DNA from: Moraxellaceae bacterium
Lineage (GTDB): Bacteria; Pseudomonadota; Gammaproteobacteria; Pseudomonadales; Moraxellaceae
Assembly (NCBI GenBank): GCA_021156385.1
Contig: JAJNDL010000017.1
Span: 1 to 10,060, forward strand
Length of the DNA: 10,060 nt
Direction: 5' to 3'
Below the pieces are notes generated by a model. It worked only from the letters and a program-made list of their open reading frames with translations, made no database searches and was not told where the DNA came from. The stretch's first letter is position 1. Every line of letters starts with the position of its first letter. The translations under genes were made by a program, and so were the position numbers. Shown here in pieces: positions 1-8,645 of this stretch.

Positions 1-7
1 GTTTTCA

Positions 8-25
8 GCGCTGCATCGGCAGCGC
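8..25 (-). other. Short inverted repeat just downstream of hemH
   Basis: A perfect 7-bp inverted repeat (GCGCTGC, 4-nt loop ATCG, GCAGCGC) lies 8 bases beyond the hemH stop codon on the minus strand. It could fold at the 3' end of the hemH transcript. However, the bases after the stem on the minus strand are TGAAAAC, not a T run, so it does not meet the usual picture of an intrinsic terminator. The window ends here, so what follows cannot be judged. Confidence 0.3.
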
Positions 26-33
26 CGGCAGCT

Positions 34-1041
34 TCAGGCGGCGATATGGGCGGCGAGATGCGGTTGCACCAGCGCCAGCAGCAGGGCGATGTGATCGGGA
101 CGCGTATTCAGCGCCGGGATGTACTGGAAGCTGCCGCCGCCGGCGTGCAGGAAGAGCTCGCGGTTCTCCCCCGCGATTTCCTCCAGGGTTTCCAGGCAGT
201 CGGCGGAGAACGCCGGACAGACCACCTGCACCGAAGCGATACCGGATCGCGCCCACTGCGACAGGAGCTCGTCCGTGTACGGCTGCACCCAGGGCTGGCG
301 GCCGAAACGCGACTGGAAGCTCGCAGCCCAGGCCTCCGGCGGCAGGCGCAGGCGCTCCGCCACCAGCGCCGCAGTGGCGCGGCAACGCTCCGGGTAGGGG
401 TCGCCTTTCTCTGCATACGCTTCCGGAATGCCGTGGAAGGAGAACAGCAGCCGCTCGCTGTGGCCATGCGCCATCCGGTGTTCCTCGATGGAGGCGGCGA
501 GCGCGGCGATGTAGAGCGGATGCGCGAAGTAATCCTTGATGACGGTCACCGCCGGCAGGTTGCGCTGCCTTGCCAGCCACTGGCCGAGGGCATCGTAGGC
601 GGCCGCGGAAGAGGTCGCGGAGTACTGCGGAAACATCGGCACCAGGACGACCTTCTCGATTCTCTCCGCCTGCAGCTTTGCCAGGGCGGAGGCCAGCGCG
701 GGCTGGCCATAGGTCATGGCCGGCTCGACACGGATGTCGGCCCCGGGAAACACCGCGGTGAGCTCGGTCGCCAGCAGGGTGCATTGCTCGCGCAGGATGC
801 GCCGCATCGGCGAGTCGCCGTCCTCCCAGATCAGCGCATAGTTGGCCGCCACTCGTCGCGGACGAAAGGGCAGGATGAAGAGATTCAGGATGAGCCACCA
901 CAGGAACCGCGGCACTTCGATGACGCGCGGATCGGAAAGGAACTGCCGCAGGTAGCGGCGCACGGCGGCAGGCGTGGGCGAGTCGGGTGTTCCCAGATTG
1001 ACGAGCACCACTCCGAGACGGGGGCGCGACGACGTCGACAT
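34..1041 (-). CDS. hemH: Ferrochelatase (protoheme ferro-lyase)
   Basis: This gene encodes a 335-aa ferrochelatase, which inserts Fe2+ into protoporphyrin IX to make protoheme, the last step of heme synthesis. The enzyme is soluble or loosely attached to the inner face of the cytoplasmic membrane. Visible family marks are the N-terminal GVVLVNLGTPDSP (about residues 10-22), the FSFHGIP motif with the catalytic/metal-site histidine at H203, the segment QSRFGRQPWVQPYTDE (about 243-258), and CPAFSADCLETLEEI with the conserved acidic residue E284. Length is normal for a bacterial HemH. I chose the ATG at 1041 because a GGAG Shine-Dalgarno sequence lies 6 bases upstream; the in-frame TTG at 1077 would only add a non-conserved 12-residue tail. 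It lies downstream of adk on the same strand, an order also known from E. coli, but a strong hairpin separates the two. I saw no convincing own promoter in the 176-bp gap. The heme made here is the substrate of the neighbouring Ccm pathway. Confidence 0.97.
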   Translation of the reverse strand: MSTSSRPRLGVVLVNLGTPDSPTPAAVRRYLRQFLSDPRVIEVPRFLWWLILNLFILPFRPRRVAANYALIWEDGDSPMRRILREQCTLLATELTAVFPGADIRVEPAMTYGQPALASALAKLQAERIEKVVLVPMFPQYSATSSAAAYDALGQWLARQRNLPAVTVIKDYFAHPLYIAALAASIEEHRMAHGHSERLLFSFHGIPEAYAEKGDPYPERCRATAALVAERLRLPPEAWAASFQSRFGRQPWVQPYTDELLSQWARSGIASVQVVCPAFSADCLETLEEIAGENRELFLHAGGGSFQYIPALNTRPDHIALLLALVQPHLAAHIAA

Positions 1042-1162
1042 GCGAGGCTCCGGCGCAAAAAGGTTGGCGGTATTCAAGCAAATCCGCGCCAGCGCCGGAA
1101 GGATACGGACACGCCCGCTTCCGATGCGCGCAGGCGGGTCCTTTCACGTCGCGCAGAAAGCA

Positions 1163-1187
1163 GAACGCCGTGCGAGGCACGGCGTTC
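1163..1187 (-). terminator. Probable intrinsic terminator of adk
   Basis: A perfect 11-bp inverted repeat (GAACGCCGTGC, 3-nt loop, GCACGGCGTTC) begins 31 bases past the adk stop codon. On the minus strand the stem is followed by TGCTTTCTGC, which is T-rich but not a clean T run. Position and stem strength suggest it ends or attenuates the adk transcript before hemH. The imperfect tail leaves room for read-through into hemH. Confidence 0.6.
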
Positions 1188-1217
1188 CGGCAAATGCTTC
1201 TTATATATAGAGGCGCA

Positions 1218-2098
<881 letters not shown>

Positions 2099-2107
<9 letters not shown>

Positions 2108-3379
2108 GTTCCGGATCAGGAGCTCGACCTGCTGCAGGCCTCCGCTCTGGCGCACCGGCACGGCGATGGCCTCGAGGTCGCCCGGCTGCGGCTGCGGATC
2201 GCCATGGCGCGAGATGCGCGCCGATACCGCCACTTCCGGCACTGAAGATAGCGGACGCTCCGCCATCATGCTCTGGCTGTCGTCCAGCTCCAGCGTCAGC
2301 GGCAGGTCCCCGGCACGACGCTTGGCCACGGCCAGCGGCATCGGCGGCCCCTGCAGGGCGCGGGCGAAGACGTAGAGGTTGTCATCGGGGCTGAATTTGC
2401 CAGCCAGTGCACGGTCGATCTTCACGCGCACCCGGATGACCGGGCCGGCCACGGCCGCCTTCTGCTCCACCGTGGCCGGTCGGCCCAGGCGCGCTTTGGC
2501 GTCGGCCATCATGGCCTGCATTTCCTGCAGCATGGCCGGGTCGGCGCGCGAGGGATTCGGCAGGACCAGCAGGCGCTGCAGCATGGTCGCCGCGGTCGCG
2601 AAGTCGCCGCTCTGGTAGGCGAAGACACCGTAGATGCGCAATGCGTCCTCGTACTCGGGATAGTCCGCCAGCACGCCATCCAGCAGGCGCCGGCTCTGTG
2701 CATCGAGCTGGCGCTCGTTGCCGAAGATCAGCGCCAGCGCCATGCCCACCGCATATTCGGGATTCTCCGGCTGCAGCCGCCAGGCATGTTCCAGCGCCAC
2801 GGTGGCCGGTTGCACCTGGCCTAGCCAGAGATAGGACTTGCCCAGCATCAGCCAGCCGCGATCGTCGCCGGGATTCTTCTGCAGACGGTCCTGCAGCAGG
2901 CGGATGCGGTTGGCCATGCCGAGCCGCTCCTCCTCGGCATGCGAGACTTCGCCGTCGCGCAGCAGGCGGTCCACGACCGGCCCCATTTCGCCGCGCACCT
3001 CCCACCACTCGTCCAGACTCTGCGGCGCCACGGCGGTGTAATAGAAAGCGGCGGCCAGGAGCGGCACGGACACGAAGGCGACGAGCGCGGCACGTCGCGA
3101 CGTGGCGCGGTTCGCGCGGGCCGGCGCCGCCTCGGGCTCGAGCAGCAGCAGGTTACGCTCGAGCTCGGTGCGCAGCTCTGCCAGCGTCGCGGCATCGATG
3201 CGGGCGTCGGCGTGATCCTTCTCCAGCTCGGCGAGACGCTCGCGGAAAACACGGCGGTTCAGGGCGACGAGGTCCTGCTCGTCGTGACGCACGTCACGAC
3301 GCAGCGGCAGCAGCACGAGGACCGTCGCAGCGACGGCCAGCAGAAGGGCGAGAATCCAGAAGACGATCATGAGCAGCAT
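2099..3379 (-). CDS. ccmI: Cytochrome c-type biogenesis protein CcmI
   Basis: This gene encodes a 426-aa CcmI (CycH-like) protein, the chaperone that holds apocytochrome c for heme attachment by the CcmF/CcmH complex at the periplasmic side of the inner membrane. A first transmembrane segment lies at about residues 3-25. A charged, coiled-coil-prone cytoplasmic loop follows at about 28-95, then a second transmembrane segment at about 97-117. The periplasmic part holds TPR-like helices (about 160-295, including WLMLGKSYLWLGQ and YGVFAYQSGDF). A C-terminal domain of the CcmI type (about 315-425) contains RVKIDRALAGKF and NLYVFARA. The protein is separate from CcmH, unlike the fused E. coli CcmH. 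The ATG at 3379 overlaps the ccmH stop by one base (TGATG), with AAGG 4 bases upstream, implying translational coupling. A second ATG three codons later has no Shine-Dalgarno sequence. It is the last gene of the operon. Confidence 0.95.
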
Positions 3380-3834
3380 CAGGCCTTGTCGTTCGTATCG
3401 TCGAGCAGCTGCTGCAGCTTCTGCTGCTCTTCAGCCGACAGGGGAGCCGGGGTCGCGGACGGACGCCACACGCGCCAGACCAGCACGGTGGCGACCAGCA
3501 GCAACAGCACGAGCGGACCCAGCCACAGGAGCAGGGTTCCGGCGCGGAAAGGCGGACGATAGGTGATGAAGTCGCCATAGCGGTCGACCAGATAGGCGCG
3601 GATTTCCTCGTCCGACTTGCCTTCCTGCATCAGCCGGTAGGCCCGGTCCTTGAGATCCTTGGCGACGGCGGCATCGGAGCCGGAAAGATTCTGGTTCTGG
3701 CACTTGGGGCAGCGCAGCTCGTCGATGAGCTGGCGATAGCGCTGCTCCTCTTCGGGCGACTCGAACTGGTAGACGTCGATGGCGGCGGTCGCGATACCGC
3801 TCACGAACAAGATCAGCAGCAGCCAGCGCTTCAT
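3379..3834 (-). CDS. ccmH: Cytochrome c-type biogenesis thiol protein CcmH (CcmL/CycL type)
   Basis: This gene encodes a 151-aa membrane-anchored periplasmic thiol-disulfide protein. By family knowledge, it reduces or presents the CXXCH cysteines of apocytochrome c and works with CcmG, CcmI and CcmF. A signal peptide occupies about residues 1-18. The redox motif LRCPKCQNQNL has cysteines C42 and C45 (the LRCxxCQNQ signature). The helical domain ends in YGDFITYRPP, then one transmembrane segment (about 100-120) and a short charged cytoplasmic tail follow. Length matches the short, unfused CcmH of Pseudomonas-type systems. The ATG at 3834 has a strong GGAGGAGG Shine-Dalgarno sequence and overlaps the ccmG stop by four bases (ATGA). 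Its own stop overlaps the ccmI start by one base. In-frame extensions further upstream run inside ccmG and lack the signal peptide at their front. Confidence 0.97.
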   Translation of the reverse strand: MKRWLLLILFVSGIATAAIDVYQFESPEEEQRYRQLIDELRCPKCQNQNLSGSDAAVAKDLKDRAYRLMQEGKSDEEIRAYLVDRYGDFITYRPPFRAGTLLLWLGPLVLLLLVATVLVWRVWRPSATPAPLSAEEQQKLQQLLDDTNDKA

Positions 3835-4406
3835 GTGCCCTCCTCCCCATCCGCCGGCAGCGGACGGCCCTCGACCAGCGCCTGGTAGCGCGGCTTCAGC
3901 ACGGTTTCCCATTTTTTATCGTCGAGCACGCCGATGAAGCGGTAGCGGATCTGGCCGTCCTTATCCAGCAGATAGGTTTCCGGCGCGCCATAGACGCCAA
4001 GATCGAGGCCGAGGTCGCCATTCCCGTCGAAGACGGAAAAAAGGAAGGGATTGCCATGCAGCTCCAGGTATTTCAGCGCGGCCTCGTGATGATCCTTGTA
4101 GTTCACGCCGATGATGGGCACGCCGGCGCCGGCCATGCGCATCAGCGTCGGGTGCTCGACCTGGCAGGAGATGCACCAGGTGCCCCAGACGTTGAGCACG
4201 CTCACCTGCCCTTTCACATCCGCGGCAGTGAGCACCCTGTCCGGCTCGGTCAGCGAGGGCAGCTGGAAAGCGGGCATAGGCTTGCCGACGCGGGCCGACG
4301 GCAGCAGCGTGGGATCCGTGCCGAGGCGGCTGCCGAGCAGCACCGCCAGCACGACGAAGACCAGGAGGGGGCCGGCATAAAGCGCAATCCGCGTGGGCTT
4401 GTTCAC
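3831..4406 (-). CDS. ccmG: Thiol:disulfide interchange protein CcmG (DsbE)
   Basis: This gene encodes a 191-aa, inner-membrane-anchored, periplasm-facing thioredoxin-like protein. It passes electrons, in known systems from CcdA/DsbD, to CcmH and apocytochrome c. An uncleaved N-terminal membrane anchor is at about residues 7-25. The thioredoxin fold follows, with LNVWGTWCISCQVEHP holding the active-site pair C78/C81. The acidic-groove region includes GVNYKD (100-105), and GVYGAPETYLLD carries the cis-proline loop (P142). The family usually has WASWC before the motif; here it is WGTWC, a mild variation. The start is GTG at 4406, chosen because it follows GGGAG by 8 bases and gives a normal-length anchor. 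This GTG overlaps the ccmF stop by four bases (GTGA), and the gene's stop overlaps the ccmH start (ATGA), so it is tightly coupled in the operon. Confidence 0.96.
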   Translation of the reverse strand: MNKPTRIALYAGPLLVFVVLAVLLGSRLGTDPTLLPSARVGKPMPAFQLPSLTEPDRVLTAADVKGQVSVLNVWGTWCISCQVEHPTLMRMAGAGVPIIGVNYKDHHEAALKYLELHGNPFLFSVFDGNGDLGLDLGVYGAPETYLLDKDGQIRYRFIGVLDDKKWETVLKPRYQALVEGRPLPADGEEGT

Positions 4407-6391
4407 GATGCCTGCTCCCCCGTCGCGATGGGTTTTTCCTGTTCCGCGCGCTGGCGCAGGCGGTAGCGGCGATCGCTGGCCGACAGGAAGCCGCCGACTG
4501 CCATCACCAGTGCACCCAGCCACAGCCAGCGCACGAAGGGCTTGTAGTAGATGCGCACGGCCCAGGCGGACGCCGTCGGATCGAGCGGCTCGCCGAGCGC
4601 GATGTAGAGATCGCGGAACAGGCCCGGATCGATGGCGGCCTCGGTCATGACATTGCGCTGCACGGCGTAGACGCGCTTCTCCGGATGCAGGGTGGCGACC
4701 GGCGCATCACCCCGGTAGACCTGGAATTCGCCGCGGCGCGCCACATAGTTCGGCCCCTCGTGCTCGGTCACGCCCTGAAAGATGAAGGTGTAGGGACCTT
4801 CGGTGAGACGGTCGCCTGCCGCCATGCGCACGTCTTTCTCGATGCTGTAGTGCGAAGTCAGCGCCACGCCCAGCACTGTCATGAGCAGGCCAAGATGGGC
4901 AAGCTGCATGCCGACATAGCTGCGCGAGAGACGGCGCAGGCCGGCCCAGGTGCCGGCCTTCGCGGTACGCACCTTCTGCACGAGGTCGCGCACGATGGCG
5001 ATCAGCACGGCGAACACCAGCGTGCACGCTACGGCCACGCGCCAGTCGCCGGTGCCGAACCAGAGCAGCGGAAAACCCACGCCGAGCAGCAACCCGGCGA
5101 CGAGGACGAGGCCGTAAGGCTGCATCAGGCTCCGGCCGTCGTGCCGCTTCCAGTTGGCCTGCGGCCCCATGCCGAGGAAGAACAGCAGGACCAGCATCAG
5201 CGGCGCGAAGAGCATGTTGAAGTACGGCGGGCCGACGGAAATCTTGCCGAGGTCGAAGGCGTCCGCTACCAGCGGGAAGAGCGTGCCGAGCAACACCACC
5301 GTGGTCGCCGTCAGCAGCAGCAGATTGTTGGCGAGCAGGAACATTTCGCGCGACACCAGCTCGTAGCGCGACTCACTGGCAAGCAGCGGGGCGCGCACCG
5401 CGAACAGCGTCAGCGAGCCACCGACCACGACGGTGAGGATGCCCAGCACAAACAGGCCGCGTGCCGGATCGGAGGCAAAGGCATGCACGGAGGTGAGCAC
5501 CCCCGAACGCACGAGGAAGGTCCCGAGCAGGCTGAGCGCGAAGGCGATGATGGCGAGCAGCACGGTCCAGGCCTTGAACACGCCGCGCTTCTCCGTCACT
5601 GCCAGCGAGTGCAGCAGCGCGGTGCCGGCCAGCCAGGGCATGAAGGACGCATTCTCCACCGGATCCCAGAACCACCAGCCGCCCCAGCCGAGTTCGTAGT
5701 AGGCCCACCAGGAACCAAGCGCGATGCCCAGCGTCAGGAAGCACCAGGCCGCCAGCGTCCACGGCCGCGACCAGCGTGCCCAGGCCGAATCCAGGCGGCC
5801 GCCCATGAGGCCGGCGAGCGCGAAGGCGAAGGGCACGGCGAAACCCACATAACCCATGTAGAGCATGGGCGGATGGATGATGAGGCCCGGATCCTGCAGC
5901 AGCGGGTTGAGGTCGTTCCCGTCGGGCGGGAAGTCCGGCAACAGTCGCGCAAAGGGATTGGACGTCAGCAGGATGAAAAGCAGGAAGGCCACGCTCACGC
6001 TGCCGAGGATGGCCAGCACGCGCGCCGTCATGTCGCGCGGCAGGCTGCGGCTGAAGAGCGCCACCGCGGCCGTCCAGCCGGACAGCACCAGCGCCCAGAG
6101 CAGCAGCGAGCCTTCATGCCCGCCCCATACGGCCGAGACCTGGTAGAAGACCGGCAGGCGCGTATTGCTCTGTCGTGCGACGTAATCCAGCGTGAAGTCG
6201 TTGCTGATGAACGCGTGAACCAGCGCCAGGAAAGCGAAGAGGACGAGGCCGAACTGCACCACGGCAGCACTGCTGCCCACGGCCTGCGCTGCCGGATTGC
6301 GGACCCAGACGCCATAGAGCGGAAGGAAAAGCTGGACCAGGGACACGACAAGGGCCAGCACCAGGGCGAAATGGCCGAGTTCAGCGAACAT
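4403..6391 (-). CDS. ccmF: Cytochrome c heme lyase subunit CcmF
   Basis: This gene encodes a 662-aa polytopic inner-membrane protein of the heme-handling family. CcmF accepts heme from holo-CcmE and, with CcmH and CcmI, ligates it to apocytochrome c in the periplasm. The WWD signature WGGWWFWDPVENASF is at about residues 236-250. The histidines known from E. coli CcmF are present: H173 (in IIHPPMLYMGYVG), H261, H303 (in LTSVHAF) and H499 (in QLAHLGLLM, equivalent to E. coli H491). They cover the periplasmic heme ligands and the b-heme ligands. Many transmembrane helices are visible, and a soluble periplasmic stretch lies at about 512-615 before the last helix. I chose the ATG at 6391 (MFAELGHFAL, the usual CcmF N-terminus); the longer reading begins with a TTG at 6421. 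The Shine-Dalgarno sequence is weak (GGGG, 5 bases upstream). It is the first gene of a ccmF-G-H-I operon, with no ccmE upstream. Confidence 0.98.
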   Translation of the reverse strand: MFAELGHFALVLALVVSLVQLFLPLYGVWVRNPAAQAVGSSAAVVQFGLVLFAFLALVHAFISNDFTLDYVARQSNTRLPVFYQVSAVWGGHEGSLLLWALVLSGWTAAVALFSRSLPRDMTARVLAILGSVSVAFLLFILLTSNPFARLLPDFPPDGNDLNPLLQDPGLIIHPPMLYMGYVGFAVPFAFALAGLMGGRLDSAWARWSRPWTLAAWCFLTLGIALGSWWAYYELGWGGWWFWDPVENASFMPWLAGTALLHSLAVTEKRGVFKAWTVLLAIIAFALSLLGTFLVRSGVLTSVHAFASDPARGLFVLGILTVVVGGSLTLFAVRAPLLASESRYELVSREMFLLANNLLLLTATTVVLLGTLFPLVADAFDLGKISVGPPYFNMLFAPLMLVLLFFLGMGPQANWKRHDGRSLMQPYGLVLVAGLLLGVGFPLLWFGTGDWRVAVACTLVFAVLIAIVRDLVQKVRTAKAGTWAGLRRLSRSYVGMQLAHLGLLMTVLGVALTSHYSIEKDVRMAAGDRLTEGPYTFIFQGVTEHEGPNYVARRGEFQVYRGDAPVATLHPEKRVYAVQRNVMTEAAIDPGLFRDLYIALGEPLDPTASAWAVRIYYKPFVRWLWLGALVMAVGGFLSASDRRYRLRQRAEQEKPIATGEQAS

Positions 6392-6519
6392 CAGGACCCC
6401 ACGTAGACGATTTCTGCCCAATGGCGCCAGGGCAGCAGTGCATCGGGCCGGTTGCGGAGACTTGCCCTTTTCCGCAGCCTGCCAAAGGAATTCTCAGCAC
6501 TTGGTATCAGGACGGCGCC

Positions 6520-6547
6520 ATCATACGCAGCCCTTCCCTCATGTCCA
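6520..6547 (-). promoter_or_regulatory. Candidate sigma-70 promoter of the ccmFGHI operon
   Basis: On the minus strand TGGACA (6547-6542) is followed after 16 bases by TATGAT (6525-6520). Each box matches five of six bases of the TTGACA/TATAAT consensus. It lies about 130 bases upstream of the ccmF start, in the right orientation, which supports ccmF being the first gene of its transcript. It is inferred from motif and position only. Confidence 0.45.
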
Positions 6548-6645
6548 GTTACTGTTCTTGAACGCCCCTGCCAAGGAATGGGAGTCCCCTACACATTTGG
6601 AAACATGTTGCGGGAAGGCAGGTCGCCAGACTGTCAAAAGCCCCC

Positions 6646-6654
6646 TGCTAGAAT
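6646..6654 (+). promoter_or_regulatory. Candidate extended -10 promoter of fabA
   Basis: TGCTAGAAT fits an extended -10 element (TGnTAGAAT; five of six bases match TATAAT). No good -35 lies at standard spacing; CTGTCA at 6631-6636 is too close (12 bases). An extended -10 can work with a weak -35. Transcription from here would give a leader of about 80 bases. Another AT-rich hexamer (TATAAC, 6718-6723) is too near the Shine-Dalgarno sequence to be the start. Confidence 0.35.
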
Positions 6655-6741
6655 CTTCGGGCTTCATCCGGCACGGCCGTACACAACATCAATAACGCCG
6701 TTGCCCATGCCTCTCTTTATAACGTCTAAGGACAGCAGTAC

Positions 6742-7254
6742 ATGCGCAAGCACTCTTTCAACCGCGACGAACTCCTGTCGTGTGCCCACGGTGAACTGTT
6801 CGGGCCAGGGAACGCCCGCCTGCCGCTACCGAACATGCTGATGGTGGACCGCATCGCGACCATCACTGACGAAGGCGGCAATTACGGCAAGGGCGAAGTG
6901 ATCGCCGAGCTCGACATCAATCCCGAGCTCTGGTTCTTCGCCTGCCATTTCGAAACCGACCCGGTGATGCCGGGCTGCCTCGGCGTCGACGCCATGTGGC
7001 AACTGCTCGGCTTCTGGCTGGGCTGGCGTGGCAATCCTGGCCGCGGCCGTGCCCTGGGTGCCGGCGAGATCAAGTTCTTCGGCCAGGTGTTGCCCAAGCA
7101 CAAGAAAGTCACTTACCACCTGCACATCAAGCGCGTGGTGGAGCGCAAGCTGGTCATGGGCATCGCCGATGCCAGCATGCAGGTCGACGGCCGCGAGATC
7201 TACACGGCGCAGGATCTTCGCTGCGGTCTCTTCACCAGCACGGATGCCTTCTGA
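6742..7254 (+). CDS. fabA: 3-hydroxydecanoyl-ACP dehydratase/isomerase FabA
   Basis: This gene encodes a 170-aa cytoplasmic enzyme of type II fatty acid synthesis. It dehydrates 3-hydroxydecanoyl-ACP and isomerises trans-2- to cis-3-decenoyl-ACP, creating the double bond of bacterial unsaturated fatty acids. It forms a homodimer with a hot-dog fold. The catalytic histidine H69 lies in [13 protein letters not shown] and the catalytic aspartate D83 in [13 protein letters not shown]; these correspond to H70 and D84 of E. coli FabA. The pattern [16 protein letters not shown] separates FabA from FabZ. Length is nearly identical to E. coli FabA. The ATG at 6742 is preceded by AAGGA at 6728-6732 (9-base spacing). 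It lies upstream of fabB on the same strand, the classical fabAB pair, and is divergent from ccmF. No DesT-, FabR- or FadR-type site could be recognised with confidence. Confidence 0.98.
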   Translation: MRKHSFNRDELLSCAHGELFGPGNARLPLPNMLMVDRIATITDEGGNYGKGEVIAELDINPELWFFACHFETDPVMPGCLGVDAMWQLLGFWLGWRGNPGRGRALGAGEIKFFGQVLPKHKKVTYHLHIKRVVERKLVMGIADASMQVDGREIYTAQDLRCGLFTSTDAF

Positions 7255-7273
7255 TCCGGACTGTGCCGTACCA

Positions 7274-7317
7274 GCGCGATGCGAACGCGTCGCGCGATTG
7301 CCGCCCACTGCGGCATT
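7274..7317 (+). other. Two tandem hairpins in the fabA-fabB gap
   Basis: Just after fabA there are two adjacent inverted repeats: GCGCGA (7274-7279) with TCGCGC (7290-7295), and TGCCGC (7299-7304), loop CCACT, GCGGCA (7310-7315). Only TTC follows the second, so it is not a proper terminator. It could weaken read-through or protect the fabA message end. Function is inferred. Confidence 0.3.
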
Positions 7318-7342
7318 CAGGCCGACAGGGATGATTCGGCAA

Positions 7343-7380
7343 TAAAATGGCGGTACGGAATTCCGGCCGTCAGCTTAAAT
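7343..7380 (+). promoter_or_regulatory. Candidate fabB promoter/operator region
   Basis: An AT-rich island upstream of fabB contains TAAAAT (7343-7348, five of six to the -10 consensus) and TTAAAT (7375-7380). Between them is the perfect 10-bp palindrome CGGAATTCCG (7356-7365). No strong -35 box fits either hexamer. The arrangement would suit a secondary promoter with an overlapping repressor site, letting fabB be expressed apart from fabA, but this is a reading of motif and position only. Confidence 0.3.
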
Positions 7381-7415
7381 AAATGCAACAGGACGCTGCA
7401 AAACGAGGTAACCAC

Positions 7416-8627
7416 ATGCGACGTGTCGTAATCACCGGCCTGGGCATCGTCTCCAGCCTGGGCAATGACAAGCAGAGCGTGAGCGAGAGCCTGCGCCTCA
7501 TGCGGTCCGGCATACGCGCCAATCCGGTCTATGCCGAAATGGGCTTCCGCAGCCAGATATCCGGCCGCCCCGATATTGATCTCGACGCACTCATCGACCG
7601 CAAGGACAAGCGCTTCATGGGTGATGCCGCAGCGTATGCCTACGTGGCCATGCAGCGCGCCATCGAGGATGCTGCGCTCACGCCCGAACAGGTTTCCCAC
7701 CCACGCACCGGCCTCATCGCCGGCTCCGGCGGCGCCTCCACGCAGAACCTCGTCGACGCCGCCGACATCGCCCGCAGCCGCGGCATCAAGCGCATCGGTC
7801 CCTACATGGTGCCGCGCTGCATGGGCAGCACGGTCTCGGCCTGCCTCTCGACCTCGTTTGAGATCAAGGGCGTGAACTACTCCATCTCCTCCGCCTGCGC
7901 CACCAGCGCGCACTGCATCGGCAATGCCGCCGAGCAGATCCAGCTCGGCAAGCAGGACGTCATGTTCGCCGGCGGTGGCGAGGAAGAGCACTGGACACTC
8001 TCCAGCCTCTTCGACGCCATGGGTGCCATGTCCAGCAAGTACAACTCCACGCCCGAGCTCGCCTCGCGCGCCTATGACAAGGACCGCGACGGCTTCGTGA
8101 TCGCGGGCGGCGGCGGCATGCTGGTACTGGAGGAATACGAGCATGCGCTGCAGCGTGGCGCGAAAATCTACGCGGAAATCATCGGCTACGGCGCCACCAG
8201 CGACGGCGCCGACATGGTCGCCCCGAGCGGCGAAGGCGCGATGCGCTGCATGAAGCTGGCGATGTCCACGGTGGACGGCCCGGTGGATTACCTGAATGCC
8301 CATGGCACCTCGACGCCCGCTGGCGACATCATGGAGCTGCGCGCCGTGCGCGAGGTCTTCGGTGAAAAGATGCCGAAGGTCAGCTCCACCAAATCGCTGT
8401 CCGGCCACTCGCTGGGCGCGGCCGGCGTGCACGAGGCCATCTACTGCCTGCTGATGCTGGAGGGCGATTTCATCACCGGTTCCGCCAACATCCAGACCCT
8501 GGATCCGGATGCCGAAGGCTTGCCCGTGGTGCGCAATACCATCGCCAATGCCGGATTGACGACCGTGATGTCCAACAGCTTCGGTTTCGGCGGCACCAAT
8601 GCATCGCTGGTGATGCGCAAGCTCTGA
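7416..8627 (+). CDS. fabB: 3-oxoacyl-ACP synthase I (beta-ketoacyl-ACP synthase) FabB
   Basis: This gene encodes a 403-aa cytoplasmic condensing enzyme that elongates acyl-ACP with malonyl-ACP. FabB is needed to extend the cis-3-decenoyl-ACP made by FabA, so the two genes together give unsaturated fatty acids. The thiolase-fold catalytic triad is complete: C161 in [10 protein letters not shown]296 in [12 protein letters not shown] and H331 in [11 protein letters not shown] (E. coli numbers 163, 298, 333). The C-terminus [19 protein letters not shown] is typical of FabB, and the gatekeeper region GFGGTN is intact. Length is close to E. coli FabB (406 aa). The start is the ATG at 7416 ([10 protein letters not shown]), with GAGG 7 bases upstream; an in-frame ATG at 7383 lacks a Shine-Dalgarno sequence and adds 11 non-conserved residues. 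It is probably co-transcribed with fabA, with possible extra initiation in the 161-bp gap, and is followed by a strong terminator. Confidence 0.98.
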   Translation: MRRVVITGLGIVSSLGNDKQSVSESLRLMRSGIRANPVYAEMGFRSQISGRPDIDLDALIDRKDKRFMGDAAAYAYVAMQRAIEDAALTPEQVSHPRTGLIAGSGGASTQNLVDAADIARSRGIKRIGPYMVPRCMGSTVSACLSTSFEIKGVNYSISSACATSAHCIGNAAEQIQLGKQDVMFAGGGEEEHWTLSSLFDAMGAMSSKYNSTPELASRAYDKDRDGFVIAGGGGMLVLEEYEHALQRGAKIYAEIIGYGATSDGADMVAPSGEGAMRCMKLAMSTVDGPVDYLNAHGTSTPAGDIMELRAVREVFGEKMPKVSSTKSLSGHSLGAAGVHEAIYCLLMLEGDFITGSANIQTLDPDAEGLPVVRNTIANAGLTTVMSNSFGFGGTNASLVMRKL

Positions 8628-8645
8628 TCCCGTCCGGAAATCATG

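Larger units (their letters stand above)
6392..6741. other. 350-bp divergent intergenic region between ccmF and fabA
   Basis: No convincing gene lies here. Short readings on the plus strand (about 6438-6695 and 6452-6841) have no family resemblance and the second runs into fabA out of frame. I find no remnant of ccmE on the minus strand. Going from ccmF to fabA, the stretch holds an imperfect hairpin (TGCGGA at 6453-6458 with TCCGCA at 6471-6476), a candidate ccmF promoter (6520-6547), an 8-bp palindrome AACATGTT (6602-6609), a candidate fabA promoter (around 6646-6654), an 8-bp palindrome ACGGCCGT (6673-6680) and the fabA ribosome binding site. Both genes would have leaders of about 80-120 nt. 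Confidence 0.7.

Noticed and set aside
1-33. Hairpin after hemH as an intrinsic terminator
   Set aside because: The stem is perfect, but on the minus strand it is followed by an A-rich rather than a T-rich tail, and the window ends there; kept only as an inverted repeat.
4685-6406. 573-codon open frame on the plus strand opposite ccmF
   Set aside because: It lies antisense to an unmistakable CcmF. The translation is rich in H, Q, R and E and of low complexity, as expected for the shadow of a membrane protein gene in GC-rich DNA.
6501-6512. TTGGTATCAGGA as a FadR-like half site upstream of fabA
   Set aside because: Only a few bases agree with the known FadR operator and there is no second half; too weak to call.
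6438-6841. Short plus-strand frames in the ccmF-fabA gap as possible small genes
   Set aside because: There is no good ribosome binding site, no recognisable motif, and one of them runs into fabA in the wrong frame.
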